From Bursaphelenchus xylophilus (Eukaryota > Nematoda > Chromadorea > Rhabditida > Aphelenchoididae), in NCBI GenBank assembly GCA_904066235.2, contig CAJFCV020000001.1, positions 5,394,001 through 5,458,000 of the forward strand: a stretch of 64,000 nt of DNA, in the 5' to 3' direction. Shown here piece by piece: positions 12,308 to 24,308 of the stretch (the stretch's first letter is position 1; each line of letters opens with the position of its first letter). Both the position numbers and the translations under genes were made by a program. The notes under the pieces were generated by a model that did no database searches, was not told the origin of the DNA, and worked only from the letters and a program-made list of their open reading frames with translations.

Positions 12308-15300
12308 TTATGCTTTTTCGTAGGCTTTATCATTATTATTATCAGTTTTTACAGTTCCATTTGAGTTTGTGACCGGTGGGAGGGGAGCTGTTTCTTCACA
12401 ATTGGATTTGGGCTCGCGGAAGGCCTTCTGGAACATGGATAAAATAAAAAATATGATGAAAAGTTGCACTGTGCAAGTAAAGTTTCGTTTCGCACAGTGC
12501 GTCGCCAAAAATTCAACCTACCAAATCCGCATCGCATGGAACTCTCGACAAAAAGTCCAGGAGTTCATTGTTTTCCACATAATGAGGTTTCCGAAGTCTC
12601 TTCGTGAACTTGTTCAAGCCTAAAGCAATATTTCTTCCCGTTAAAATTACTCACCCCAAATCATAACAAGCCATCGCAACGGGATAAAATACAGTAATAC
12701 AGTTGCTACTGACAGCACAAATATGGCGAGATATGAGAGATATGGGACTGTGAAGTTGAACGTGCTAAAATTGTAATTTAATCAGTTACAGTAATCCCAC
12801 TTACTTTCTGATTCTTTCCAGTAGCGACGCGACAAAATCCATGGAATTCTGGACAACCGCCAGGGTATCTGTGATCTGGTTGATTCGACCTCTCAGTGTT
12901 TGACTTTTTTCACCCTAAAAATTACAAACTTTTTATTACTCTTGAGCTATGCACAGCATTCCGAATTATTTTTGCCGCCGACCGGAGTCCGAAAAAATGA
13001 AAAAATGAGATTTGCCTCTTACATTTTTGCCAATATCTCGCTAGCCTCGAAGTGTAACGCGAATCTGAAAATTGCGTTAACAAGCTGACACATTTGCCCT
13101 TCAGAATATATTAATTTTGTAATGATACTTATTATGTACGACAAGGAAACCATTGCTGAAAAATGGCAAATTTCAACATTCAATGCCAGAAAAATGTACT
13201 TTCTAAGTGCCAGATCACAAAGTTATGGGCTTCATTGTATACAGCATCTTGAACACTATAAGATATAACAATTTCAGGCATTTTCTGGCCCGATTCGCAG
13301 AGTTATAGCCGAAAAACTGCAATTTTGGCCTTCTTATTGAGCTATCTGCACTTTAAAAGTACATGCAAAAAAACATTTCTATGATTTTTGTTGCCCAGCT
13401 TGTGATGGACCACTGTGCAAAATCTTAGCTTTCCAGGACTCCTCCGAAGAAAGTTATAACGGTTACAATATGTGACCCTTGTATGCCCAATATTTTGTAA
13501 AATACGGTAAACTACGGTGCAAGATGGCTTTGTATGATGGAATTCCTATTTTTGCCGCTGCGTTGGTCGGAGTTTAAAAATTTTACCGTAAATACACGCT
13601 CAACCACATTAAAAAATTTCCCAGCTATGCCCCAACTTTTCACTCTTTTCGCTTTAGTATAGCGAAAACTTGAAATCGTGTCTCTTGTGCGGAAAACTCT
13701 GTGAGGCAGTGTTTAGGTTTCGAGTAAGTTTACATAGGTCATATAGAGCTATTTTTTACCATGGTTTGCTGTAATTTACAGAATATTGGGCATACAAGGG
13801 TCACATATTGTAACCGTTATAACTTTTTTCGGAGGAGTCCTGGAAAGCTGAGATTTTGCACAGTAGTCCATCACAACCTAGGCAACAAAAATCATAGAAA
13901 TGTTTTTTTTGTATCTACTTTTAAAGTGCAGATAGCTCAATAAGAAGGCCAAAATTGCAGTTTTTCGGTTATAACTCTGCGAATCGGGCCAGAAAATGCT
14001 TGAAATTGTTTTATCTTATAGTATTCAAGATGCTGTATACAATGAAGCCCATAACTTTGTGATCTGGCACTTAGAAAGTACATTTTTCTGGCATTGAATG
14101 TTGAAATTTGCCATTTTTCAGCAATGGTTTCCTTGTCGTACATAATAAGTATCATTACAAAATTAATATATTCTGAAGGGCAAATGTGTCAGCTTGTAAA
14201 CGCAATTTTCAGATTCGCGTTACACTTCGAGGCTAGCGAGATATTGGCAAAAATGTAAGAGGCAAATCTCATTTTTTCATTTTTTCGGACGCCGGTCGGC
14301 GGCAAAAATAATTCGGAATGCTGTGCTATGGAAAATCGACTTAAAAATTAGGTTACAAACATGCAACTTCACGTCAAAAAAAAGCCAAAACAAACTAAAA
14401 TACAAAGTAGCCCACCTGTTCTTTCGGTTTGTCCTTGTCTCTCGAGTTGGATCGCTAAAATCACATCACAAAACAATAAAAATACCAAGGGGTCACAAAA
14501 TATATAAAACAATATAAAAAAATAATAATTTCAATCTCCACACTAATAAAAACACTTTAGAAGACCTCGTATTTTAAAATACCAATCTCACTACCACATC
14601 AAATCACACTAAGGTATCAAAAATCTTACCGAAGGGCCATCCAAATTGTCATCCGACTCCTCGTCAACATTATCCGCCAAATTGGCAGCGCTGATCTCTG
14701 TGTCCGTGGATCGTTGACGAAAGAATCGGTTTTCAAAGGACCCGCCGACCTTCTTATACAGATGGCATCGAGCAAAGATTCCAAGAAGCAGGAGAGGGAT
14801 ATGATAGATTTCGACGAAATAGACAAACAGCATGAAAATCTAAAAAAAAACAAATATCGTTTAAAATAAATTAAACTTTGTCCAAAAATACCCTCAGCTA
14901 TTAGAAGGAGCTTTTTCACACTCATAAAAACCCATAAGGCGCAATAAATAGACCAAAAAAAATCAATCATAATCTATTTGTGTCCACTACAATATAAAAA
15001 TCTCCAAACTCTGAACTCACCGTCATGGCAGTTAAACTTCTCTGCGTGCTCTCCCAATCCAAACAACTCTGCATATACGCACGGTATTCCCCGACAGTCC
15101 TCCAGAATTCCCTGAGCCTATTTACATTCTGCACTAGTGTCGCCCTTTTGAATTTGGGCTCCTGAGCGATGAATTTCCTCTCTCTTGGGTTGAAAGTTCT
15201 TATCGCGGCTTTCACAGGGTTCCAAATTACGTCCATCTCCAGTAGAATTCTCCCTTTCACTTGAGTTTGAAGCTTTCGATCTTTCAGGCAATACCATCTC

Positions 15301-18300
15301 CGCTCACAATTTCGGATCTTCAGCAAAGGAATTGCAACTTTTCCAAGGAATTCCACTTTGTTATTAGGGTCTTCGTCATAGACAGTCACTTCCAGGACTT
15401 CATGGATGTCCTTGACCGAACTGAAAAGTAAAAATTATATTATCCATGTCATCAGTCATATTATATTTGATAACCCCTTACAATGTGAACAACTTCTGCC
15501 AATTGGGGTGCAACGTTTTGTACTCCGTATGGGTTTGAAGCCGGGCATTGACCAGTTCGAGGACACAAAAGGGATCCGACTTTCCACCGAGATCAGCACT
15601 TGCCAAACCTTCGGCTTTATACACTAAAGCAATATCCTTAATCGCGCTTTCACCATTCAACTTACCTTTGACGACAAGATGGCCAATATCGACCACATCT
15701 TTGAAAGAATTCGAGATGGACTAAAACAAAAAATTAAACCTTGTTCTGATCACCAATGTATAAAAGTATTTCTTTTCCATTATCAGATTACAAAAACCGC
15801 CTACATATTTACTGAGGATGTTATTCCGCTCGATGGCCATGCTCTCTCTCATAGTTTCGGCCTGATAACAGGAGTTTTTTGATATTGTAATCACCAATAA
15901 TATCTCGCCAGCTCCGTTTTCCAAGTCGAACCATCGTTCGGTCGAGAGGTTCTGGGGATAACTCTTGAGGTCAACGGAAAGTCTAAACAGTAATTTTTAA
16001 AAATCCGGTTTCTTTTTCACAAACTAGCAACAAAACGCAAAAAACGACAAAATTTTAATTTGATAATCAAAAAACCCTAAAAAAGAGCTAAAAAATACAA
16101 ACCCGACGCTTACTTTCCAACAGTCTTGTTATTATCCCTCAGCATGATGTCCAGAACCTGATTGTTGGCGTCAAAAACATGGAGATCAAAGGATTCCATC
16201 CATTTTGGTTCAAAAGTTTTGGTGGCCACTTTGCTTTTCACCTTCTCTGAGCCCAATTTTATTTTGGCTTGGACATCCGGAGGCGTGATAGGACATATCT
16301 TGAGTGGTTTCTCATCATCCTTCGCCTGGCCATTTACTTGAGAGGCCGAGATCTTGGCCTTGTCCAATCTGGCCTCAATTAAGATTAAATTGACGGCGGA
16401 AATCCACATCGACGCTGTTTTTGTATTTCTTTTTACATTTTCATTGATAACACCACGAGTTGCTCTTTGGAGAAACTAAAAAACAAAATTTTATGTCCAC
16501 TTTTATATTACACTAGACCCCCTATCCAAAATCTCAAATTTCTTACAACTTCTCGTTGTTTTTGTGTCAATGGCGTCAAATTCACAGAGACGTTGATGAA
16601 TCCCAAATAATCGTCGCTGTTATCCCTTGGTTCAAGGATTAATTTGTGTTCAGAATCTCTAAATCCCAAAAATCTCATAGATAATACGAAAAACTCACTG
16701 AAATAGTTTCAACAATGCCAATTCAACCTTTGCCCCTCCCATGAAATCATCGGACATAAACCGGTCGTAATCATAAACTTCAAATTCGACTGGTCGAGTG
16801 GGATCATCAATGAGGAAAGCGAATTCCTCGTCCCATTGGGGGTTTAGATTTTTATAGATCGTATTGGTCTTGTAAATGTTCCTTCCATTGTATTTTACTC
16901 TCACATAAGGGTCAGAGGAGCCTGAGGCGTCACGAATGACAAGCCCATGACCTTCTCGGATCCGGATTTTGAGGCGAAATGTGACAAAATCTCCTTCGGC
17001 GTCCTCTTCCTGAAAGGATAATATAAATAAAAAAAATCAAACAAACACATTGATTTTCTAGACACTACATGTAATTCAAACCACATTTTGAGTATTTCAG
17101 AGACCATTTCACTTTACCTCCTCTTCAACTTTATGCTTTTCCGTGAAGATGACGTCACCCTCAGCAGTCAGCAAAGGCGGCTGATCTCCGGGATGGCGGC
17201 GGAGACGACGGAGCATTAATCAACCAATCAAACACTCAGCAACACAAACCGAGCTCTATCATCCCTAGACTACTTTCCGAGTCAAAAGTATTTCCATCTA
17301 GTGGACTGTCAGCTCAAATCTCACCGTTACAGTACTCTCTTAACAGTAAAAAACGAATAGTAAAAGGGAAAAACAGTTGAAATTACTATGGACTCGGCTC
17401 GAATATGATTATTTCCAGGAGCAAAACAAATAAGAATATTTGCATTTGATCATGCGGAAAGCGGGGCAATCGTTTTAGAGGGGATTTGGGGTGTTTTTTC
17501 AATTCAAATATATAATACTAGGCAAGCAGAAAGACCAATATTTTCGATTACATACAAAACACCCAATCTGTACTGTAATTTTTTGAGAATTTTTTGACTT
17601 ATTACCTATGACCTAGTACAACAAAAGTACGTCAGAGATAACAAAAGCATATTTTTTAGTTAAAACCCCGTTTTTTTCAAAAATCTACAATATTTCGGTC
17701 CTTTTGTGAAGACCGTTGAATATTTCTATCGAGGAGTCTGCAAATACCCAAAAAATGAAGAATGCCCTTCTATTGTTCCACCAAAAAACGTAAAACCCAA
17801 TTTTAATTTCAAATTTCAGACTGCCAACACATTATAATGAGTAAACAAGTCAGCTAGAAACGGAACTACCCCAGGGGCATTTATAGCCTCTTGACTGTCA
17901 GAAAAACGACCAAAAAAGCGGAGAAGAATAATAAAAACAGCTGAAACCCCAAAACTTCTACAGCAAAATTAACACATTCCAAACACATATACACTTAACT
18001 AAAAACAAAACTAAAAAATTAACCCAAACATTACTTCTGCAGTTTCCAGGTGAATTTTGCTGACAGTTAATAAAACATTTTCATGATTAACGTGCTACTT
18101 TTATGCTTACTTCTAAATTATATACAAAATTCTACATTGTGTATCCCTGCGCCCATCACACTTGCATCTTCTACTCACACCTCCAATACCTAATAATCCA
18201 GTGTTCCAATTTTATTATTTCTGGTCCAAAACAATATCTCCCTTACCATAGTGTGGATGGCGTTCTTAATACAACTCAGAGCACTTGATTTTGTCGCTGT

Positions 18301-21300
18301 AACCGACATCAAATTATTCTCGTCTTCGTTGAGACTTTTCTGAAAATATTTGGATATAAAACTGTCTAAATAAACTCGAATTACTTACCGTTTTTGAAAA
18401 CAATTTCCTTTTACTTTGGACATTACTTGGCTTCGGAGGTAACTGGAGACTTTTCTTTCGTCGTTCGCGTATCTGTTTCAGAGGGTCTCGACTCCTACAA
18501 AAGAAACTTTTTTTTGTTAAAAACGCCCCAAAGAGCAGTCCAAACTCCATGAGAGCCTCAATACATACTAGTCCCGATCTTCCCCATCATCTTTAGGAAC
18601 CCTATCTATTAAAATTCCATCCAGATCCACCTCTCATACCTGCTTCTTCTCCTTCTGGTGCAACAACTAAACATAACATAAAAGACTGTCCGAATAGAAA
18701 TACAATCTTTCCTCTCTCGGTCATATAGAATCCCTTCGAGGCCCGTATTATTATAATCGAGAAGCCCTGAGGTTTTTTTGAGGCCATAAAGATTCGATTT
18801 ATTGAAAATAAAATACTTTTATGCTAATTATCTCTTATTCACCCCCTCATTATTCCATCGCGTTTCATTTTGACTCTTGGACATGACTCAAGCCAGTTAT
18901 TTTTGGACACAAAACGATCTTTTAACATATTTTATATTATCCATGGGGATGAAGTAGGAAAAATCGGAAATAATTTCAATGTTTGAAGATCAACAGACTC
19001 AAAAACTCTCCAAAATAACAAACCTGATATTGTTGGCCAGATTGGTGAAGAATCCGACCTTCGGCTTCGACCCTTTCCTCTTGGAATCCTTTTCAATTTC
19101 TGCGAAACACATCTCATCCACGGATTCCGCGGCTTTGATTCGGAGCTTTCTTTTGTTTTTCTTGTAACTTCTCGATCTCTTTGATCGTCTGACAAACTGT
19201 TTCCTCACACTCGGGGTTTTAAACCTGAAATTATGCCATCTTTTATATTACACTAGGCAAATCCTCCATTGGTTTAAGAAAAGGTTCTCTTACTCTGATA
19301 ATCTCTCCGAATCCACTGAATAATATTGATTTGGAGGTGGGGACCATTCTTCTTCGGCGGAATATTCGGATTCAAACGAGGCCGAACGGTCGGCCGACGC
19401 GGAATAACGATTTCTTGGGCTCTCTTGTGTCTGATCGACGGCCAGAGAATTATTTCGACTTGATTGGGTGCGGTCCAATGATAAGAAGGACCGATGAGGG
19501 CTTAGTCTTGATCTGCTCGACTCATTCTGCTCATCTAGCCATAAAATCGCGGTATCTACACTAGATTGTGTCCGGTCTAGAGCTGTTTTTGCGGAGGATT
19601 GGGTCGAGTTTAGAGACGGATATGTGATGTCGGATGGCTGAGTAGAGCTGAGACTGAGGTCGTGAACTAAAGTACAAGATTATTTTAGAATAGAAAAAAA
19701 GAACTTCGCCGAAAATTATAACTTTAAAATTATATTATTCATGTCTTCATAGCTACCAAAACAGTTTTTTGCAAACACTTTAAAGCCCTCTTCAAATTCT
19801 CGTAATACAAAGGTAAGAGAACCAAGATACAAAATCCATTTTAGATAACAAAATCCTTAAGAACATCCAAAAATAAATTCAAATTTCGTTAAAAATCTCA
19901 AAAATCCCCTCCAAATTTGTTACAAATCCCCTAAAGCAGTTCCCCGACCTTTCCTGACGTTTAAAAAATATTTTCACAGCAAATTCAGCAGTCTTCTCTC
20001 CATTTCTGCATCATTCTTGACTCACAAGCCCTCAGGGCAAACAAAAATTGCTGTTCGGGAGGACTCCAATTTGAGAATTAGATCGGGTAAGGCCAGATTT
20101 TATGGGTTTGAGGCATATGAAAAGCATTAATATCTGAATTAGCAGATGAAACCGATGAATTTCATGGGTGGGTTGTGTACTATAACAAAACAAAAAGAGA
20201 GTAATTAACATGGTTGAAGAAGAAACCTTTATGGGTAAAATACGGCACTAAAAAAGACTCTATTATACTTCTGCGGGGCTAGGTTCGGATTACAAGTTCC
20301 TATTCACAAATATTTGTTTATTACGTCACATTTTTTGAGCTAAACCTTACGGAAGACCTACCATAATATAAATTTGACGCATCAAAACAAAACAAATTAC
20401 GTCTCAGTTATACCAATTATGCTCTCACACCTCCTATAATGGTCTATGGTATACTTCCACCATTACACATACATTTTCATCAAAGTATATTACAGTATAT
20501 TACCCACCTTCTTTCGGCGCACTTTTACACCTCGACCGGTCGATCACATTGCTCATTTCGTTGGTCATAACAGGCATACTCCCTCTAGACAATGGATGAT
20601 AAGTACCGGAACGTCTGTCGAACACAGACTGGGCACCGAAAGGGATTTCATCCTCGAAGTAGACCGAATCCTCCACAAATTGGTCGGAGTCACTCGAGTT
20701 GTGCGAGATCAAACTTTTGTTTTGCAATTTGTGACGTTTAACGGATCCACTGAAACGGAAAATATTACAATTTTTTCAAGAAAAAGAGCTCAAGTTGGAG
20801 AAAAAGTCAATTTACATAACACATATAACAAGGAAAGTACTTTTATGGGGGCTCCTACTTTTTGACGGGACATATCTCAAAAAATCAGAAAAAATGCGCT
20901 GATCAAGGATATATAAATCTTAGCTGCCCATTTTAGGTTTTTAAGGGTGAAAATGCCCAAAAACTGGTTTAATTTCCCTACAAAAGGCAGACATTCGAAA
21001 CGATAAAAAGAGCACTCGATCTCTTCCTTCGGAAGAGAGCGGTGTGGCCGAGTGGTTAGTGCCGTAGTCTGGGAATCAAGAGGGGGGACGCCGCACAGGT
21101 TCGATTTCCCTTTTGGGCTGAATCAACTTTTTTGAAGTTGAAGGTCGGAAAAATAAATTTTTGGGCCAAGACTGTCTTATTACGTCTTAGAAACTCAATA
21201 AACACCATTTTAAGCCAAAATAAAAATTGTAAACCTTTGAAAAAATTAAGCGAAAAGGGGTTCATATAGGACTTTAAGTCAACTTCCGACTCAGTTTTCA

Positions 21301-24300
21301 CCCCTAAAAACCTAAAATGGGCAGCTAAGATCTATATATTCTTGATCAGCACATTTTTTCTGATTTTTTGAGATATGTCCCGTCAAAAAGTAGGAGCCCC
21401 CATAAAAGTACTTTCCTTGTAAAAAGAATTTCCCGAACACCCACTGTGGCCCCAATTATCTTCGAATTGAAATATAAAAGCAAAATCCGGGCATGTTCTT
21501 TCACGGTTTTGCAGATTCACACCAATCCAGACAAATTTTACTTTACGTTTACCTAAAACAATAAAAAAAAGTTAGAATTACCTCTTCTCTTCAAAAATAC
21601 TGCTGTCGTTGTCATCGAACTGGACGGAATGGAGTGTAGGAAGTACGGAATGACATCTGAACACCTCTGAAATGATTTCCGTCTCTCTTTGATTCAAATC
21701 AACCGGCTCCTTTTCCTTTTCTCTGGCCCTTTTGATCAGATTGAACAGCACTGAGATTTTAGATCGTTTTTGGTGCGGTTTATAGGTCATACTGACATCA
21801 GAAGGCATCTCTGACTCAAAAAGGAATTGATATGAGTCGACATGGGAACCATCTTCCAAATGAGACAGTTTCGGCCATCGCTGCATCTCTTTATCTTACA
21901 CTTGATGGATAGGAAAAAAGGGACTGGAAATGTAGTCAACAGAAGACAAAGACTTCCTCAAGATGAGTTAGATTGCAGGTCAGGACATTCTGAAGGCGTT
22001 GGTGGTAAGAACTTTAGGCAATAATTTGAGTTTCGCGAGATTTAAAAAAAAAAGAAGTTATCATATACAATATGACAAGCTAAATTTTATGGCTCGGCAA
22101 CAAGCATCATGAAAAAACAATCCAACTACCAGCGTTAGTCCGTATTTCATGTGAATTCACACCTTTTCCAAGTGTAGCGTCGCAAATTTTAGAAAATGTT
22201 GCTTCAGACAGAATGCCAAAAATTGCCAAAATCTCGGAAATTCCTGACTTTGAATTTGGTTTTAGCCGGTATCACCAAAATAAGCCAAAAATTAACAAAC
22301 AGGACTTTTAACGGCATAGTAAGAATTTTTTGACATAATATTGCGCTTTCATTCCCAAAAAGAAAGGTTACGTAAGACATAACATGTACTATTAGATTCC
22401 GGCTTCCTTTATATTACTATATAAAGTGCCCGTAGCATTGCGGAACGGATATTTTGTTATTCTAAACGAATAAAACGCCCTTTTTATATTACTTTATCCT
22501 TACTCTTTTTTTGCGAAGAAAATAAAAATAAAAGTTGCGTAAAATTTCAAATTCCGTCTAAAAATTACATAAGACTTTGCAAAATGCGTAGACCCGAAAG
22601 TGCAGCGTCAATCTAAACTGAATTTTTCATTTCGAACCTCCATCGGCTTGTCGCGCGGCAGTCAAAAGGTAAAGTCGATCACACAGAAAATCATGGACAT
22701 GGTGAGTGGAGGGTTACTGTAGGTTTTCATAATTGTGGTGATAGTAAGACGATGGTATTCAGAGTATCTGGGAACATGAGGGAAACTTTTTATTTTTGGT
22801 TTCTGGCAGATAGTATAATTACTAAGATGATTTAGGGATTTTTAAGCTATAAGTAAATTAAAATTGCTGTCTAAATGCCTTGAATTGAAACTTTCAGCCC
22901 CGCCGTGTTCCTCTTTCCGACGTGAAGCCTAAAAAGAATCGGTTATCCTCCACTTTGAATGGTCGGATCACCAAAGATAAGCACAAGAAAAAGAAGGAAG
23001 AGCTTCAGCTAGCTCAGTAAGTTTTCACAGTATTTCTTGTAAACTCAGGATGTCCTAAAATACGAGTTGTTATGAAAAAGATTTGGTTTTACGAACAATA
23101 TAATTTTTGTCCAAAAAATGCCAAAACTGATATAAAATGAATTATAAAGTGTCATTAATTAGAATTATTGACTTCAGAAGTATCATGGCTTCCGCTCAGA
23201 TCGAGCCCGCCCACTCCACCGTCTCTTGTCACAACGCCAGCCACGTCTCCGGCCGATTGGTTCGTTGCGAGACTTGTAATGCCTGGTATCGGGGATAACC
23301 AGTCCCCTCGAAATAAACTACTAATTACTCTCGTTCGATTTTTGATGACATTATTTTTTCTGTTCAATCTGATATCAAATGTGATATAATTGATGTAAAT
23401 TTTGATGCTCCTACCTCCAAAATGGCTGATTTTCCGTCGAATCAGTCCTGGTGTAGATCTTGTGCTGACATTGGCCGACCCAGAAATGGATGCTGAGGAC
23501 TTTATGGAGTCCTCTCTCTCGTCGTCACTCTCCTCTCCCGAAAATCTCATCTTTTTGCCTCTATTCATCTGAGGCATCGAGGATTTCCGTCGACGGAACT
23601 GTTGGAAGATCCGTTTTCGAAGAGGGGTCGATCTGGGGGCACTAAGGGAGCTCGACCGACCAATCGAGTCCGTCTCCATCTAAAACGAGGCAAAATTTGA
23701 TGATTTTAGTCAAGTATAACATTAAATTTGTTGCAAGAATCGCATAAAAAACGAGAAAACCAATCCTGAAGCAGAGTAGGACTTTAAATATTGATCTTGA
23801 ACATTTTTCAGTAAAAAATTATTAATGGCCGGAGGGTAAATAATTCATAAGAGATCTGTTAGAGTATTAACCGGGACAAAGCCATGCCATTATTATGCTG
23901 TTATTCTTTTGAGGAATGGGGTTTGGTGCCGGGAAGGCCATTTTCTTGCAAAATGAAGCTGCACTCGACATCAACAACGGCTTCATTTTTCTATGGGTAA
24001 CATCAGATATAAAGGATAATATAAAAAATAAAAAAAAAAACAAAAAAATGTTACAAAAAAAACTAGTCATACTGCCTCAGACTTTGCAATTTAGAGTAAC
24101 AGAAAAATTTAAAAAAATGGTAATAATAGTAATAACAAGTTGGAAAAAGTATACATCGTACGACCTGTCGGTTGTTCTCATGTAAGATGTAGACACGTTC
24201 CCTGTCGATTTTGCATTCTCCACAAGTTCTTTTGTTTCCCTCTTTTTTCACGGTTATGACTTCGAAAAGGCGAGGTTTGGCCCCTGGAAGACATCCCAAA

Positions 24301-24308
24301 AGTCCCAT
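12308..24308 (-). CDS. mctp-1: Multiple C2 and transmembrane domain protein (MCTP), long and short forms
   Basis: Ca2+/lipid-binding membrane protein of the ER/endosome. Core exons: 17009-16699, 16658-16547, 16475-16114, 15982-15805, 15720-15666, 15623-15482, 15420-15021, 14839-14630, 12914-12805, 12764-12655, 12619-12522, 12427-12308 (735 aa). C2A ([24 protein letters not shown]), a degenerate C2B, C2C ([26 protein letters not shown]), two membrane segments ([19 protein letters not shown] and [19 protein letters not shown]) and the family tail [10 protein letters not shown]...[12 protein letters not shown]. Upstream exons 21886-21582, 20749-20508, 19666-19294, 19224-19024, 18494-18389, 18339-18247 join the core in frame from the ATG at 21886 and add a 440-residue Ser/Arg/Lys-rich, probably disordered region (about 1175 aa in all). 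Exons 24308-24165 ([12 protein letters not shown]) and 23679-23415 lie further upstream; their junction to 21886 was not resolved (phase 1 out) and an exon may be missing. Symbol by family homology. Confidence 0.85.
12952..14325. mobile_element. 1.37-kb foldback element in an MCTP intron
   Basis: Two nearly identical inverted arms of about 575 bp (12952-13530 and 13750-14325) with a spacer of about 220 bp; outer ends CACAGCATTCCGAATTATTT. Flanked by the direct repeat CTATG (12947-12951 and 14326-14330), a likely 5-bp target duplication. No transposase frame found in the spacer. It lies in the 1.7-kb intron between the exon pair encoding the MCTP membrane region, on either side of 12914 and 14630. 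Confidence 0.8.
17118..17216 (-). CDS. mctp-1: Alternative first exon of MCTP short form
   Basis: An ATG-initiated 33-codon exon ([20 protein letters not shown]...) with donor GTAAAG at 17117. It has no acceptor directly upstream and ends in phase 0, as does the last exon of the long form at 18247. Both can therefore splice to the C2A exon at 17009. This predicts a short isoform of about 768 aa from an internal promoter between 17217 and 18246. Confidence 0.65.
20829..21419. mobile_element. MITE with inverted arms, TAA flanks and tRNA-like core
   Basis: Arms of about 120 bp (20829-20950 and 21300-21419) are inverted copies with ends CAAGGAAAGTACTTTTATGG. Both ends are bordered by TAA (20826-20828, 21420-21422), which fits the 3-bp duplication of PIF/Harbinger elements. 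The interior holds a tRNA-like sequence. It lies in an MCTP intron between exons 21582 and 20749. Confidence 0.7.
21037..21119 (+). pseudogene. tRNA-like sequence (Ser/Leu class, degenerate)
   Basis: The promoter boxes are clear: A-box-like TGGCCGAGTGGTTAGTGCC near 21045 and B-box-like GGTTCGATTTCC near 21098. Spacing and the G-rich variable region resemble a long-variable-arm tRNA such as tRNA-Ser. Acceptor and T stems do not pair well and the apparent anticodon loop (CTGGGAA) does not give a Ser anticodon, so this looks like a tRNA-derived pseudogene or SINE-like head carried by the surrounding MITE. Confidence 0.55.
22693..23298 (+). CDS. Small nested protein, 82 aa, basic with Cys/His cluster
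   Basis: Exons 22693-22701 (three codons, MDM), 22898-23016, 23178-23298. Donors GTGAGT and GTAAGT, acceptors TTTCAG and TTCAG; phases close at 249 nt. The first half is very basic ([10 protein letters not shown]). The second half has [20 protein letters not shown], a Cys/His pattern that could bind zinc but is too short for a complete known finger. No recognised family. It lies on the opposite strand inside the presumed MCTP intron 23414-21887, so it would be a nested gene. The tiny first exon is the weakest part; the protein could begin elsewhere. Confidence 0.55.

Noticed and set aside
13761..14155. ORFs on both strands within 12.9-14.3 kb
   Set aside because: They are mirror copies in the two arms of the foldback element and show no transposase motif.
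23155..23414. Read-through of the MCTP upstream exon into a 174-codon ORF
   Set aside because: A GTAGG donor ends the Ser/Arg-rich part at 23415; the extension changes composition and is antisense to the nested small gene.
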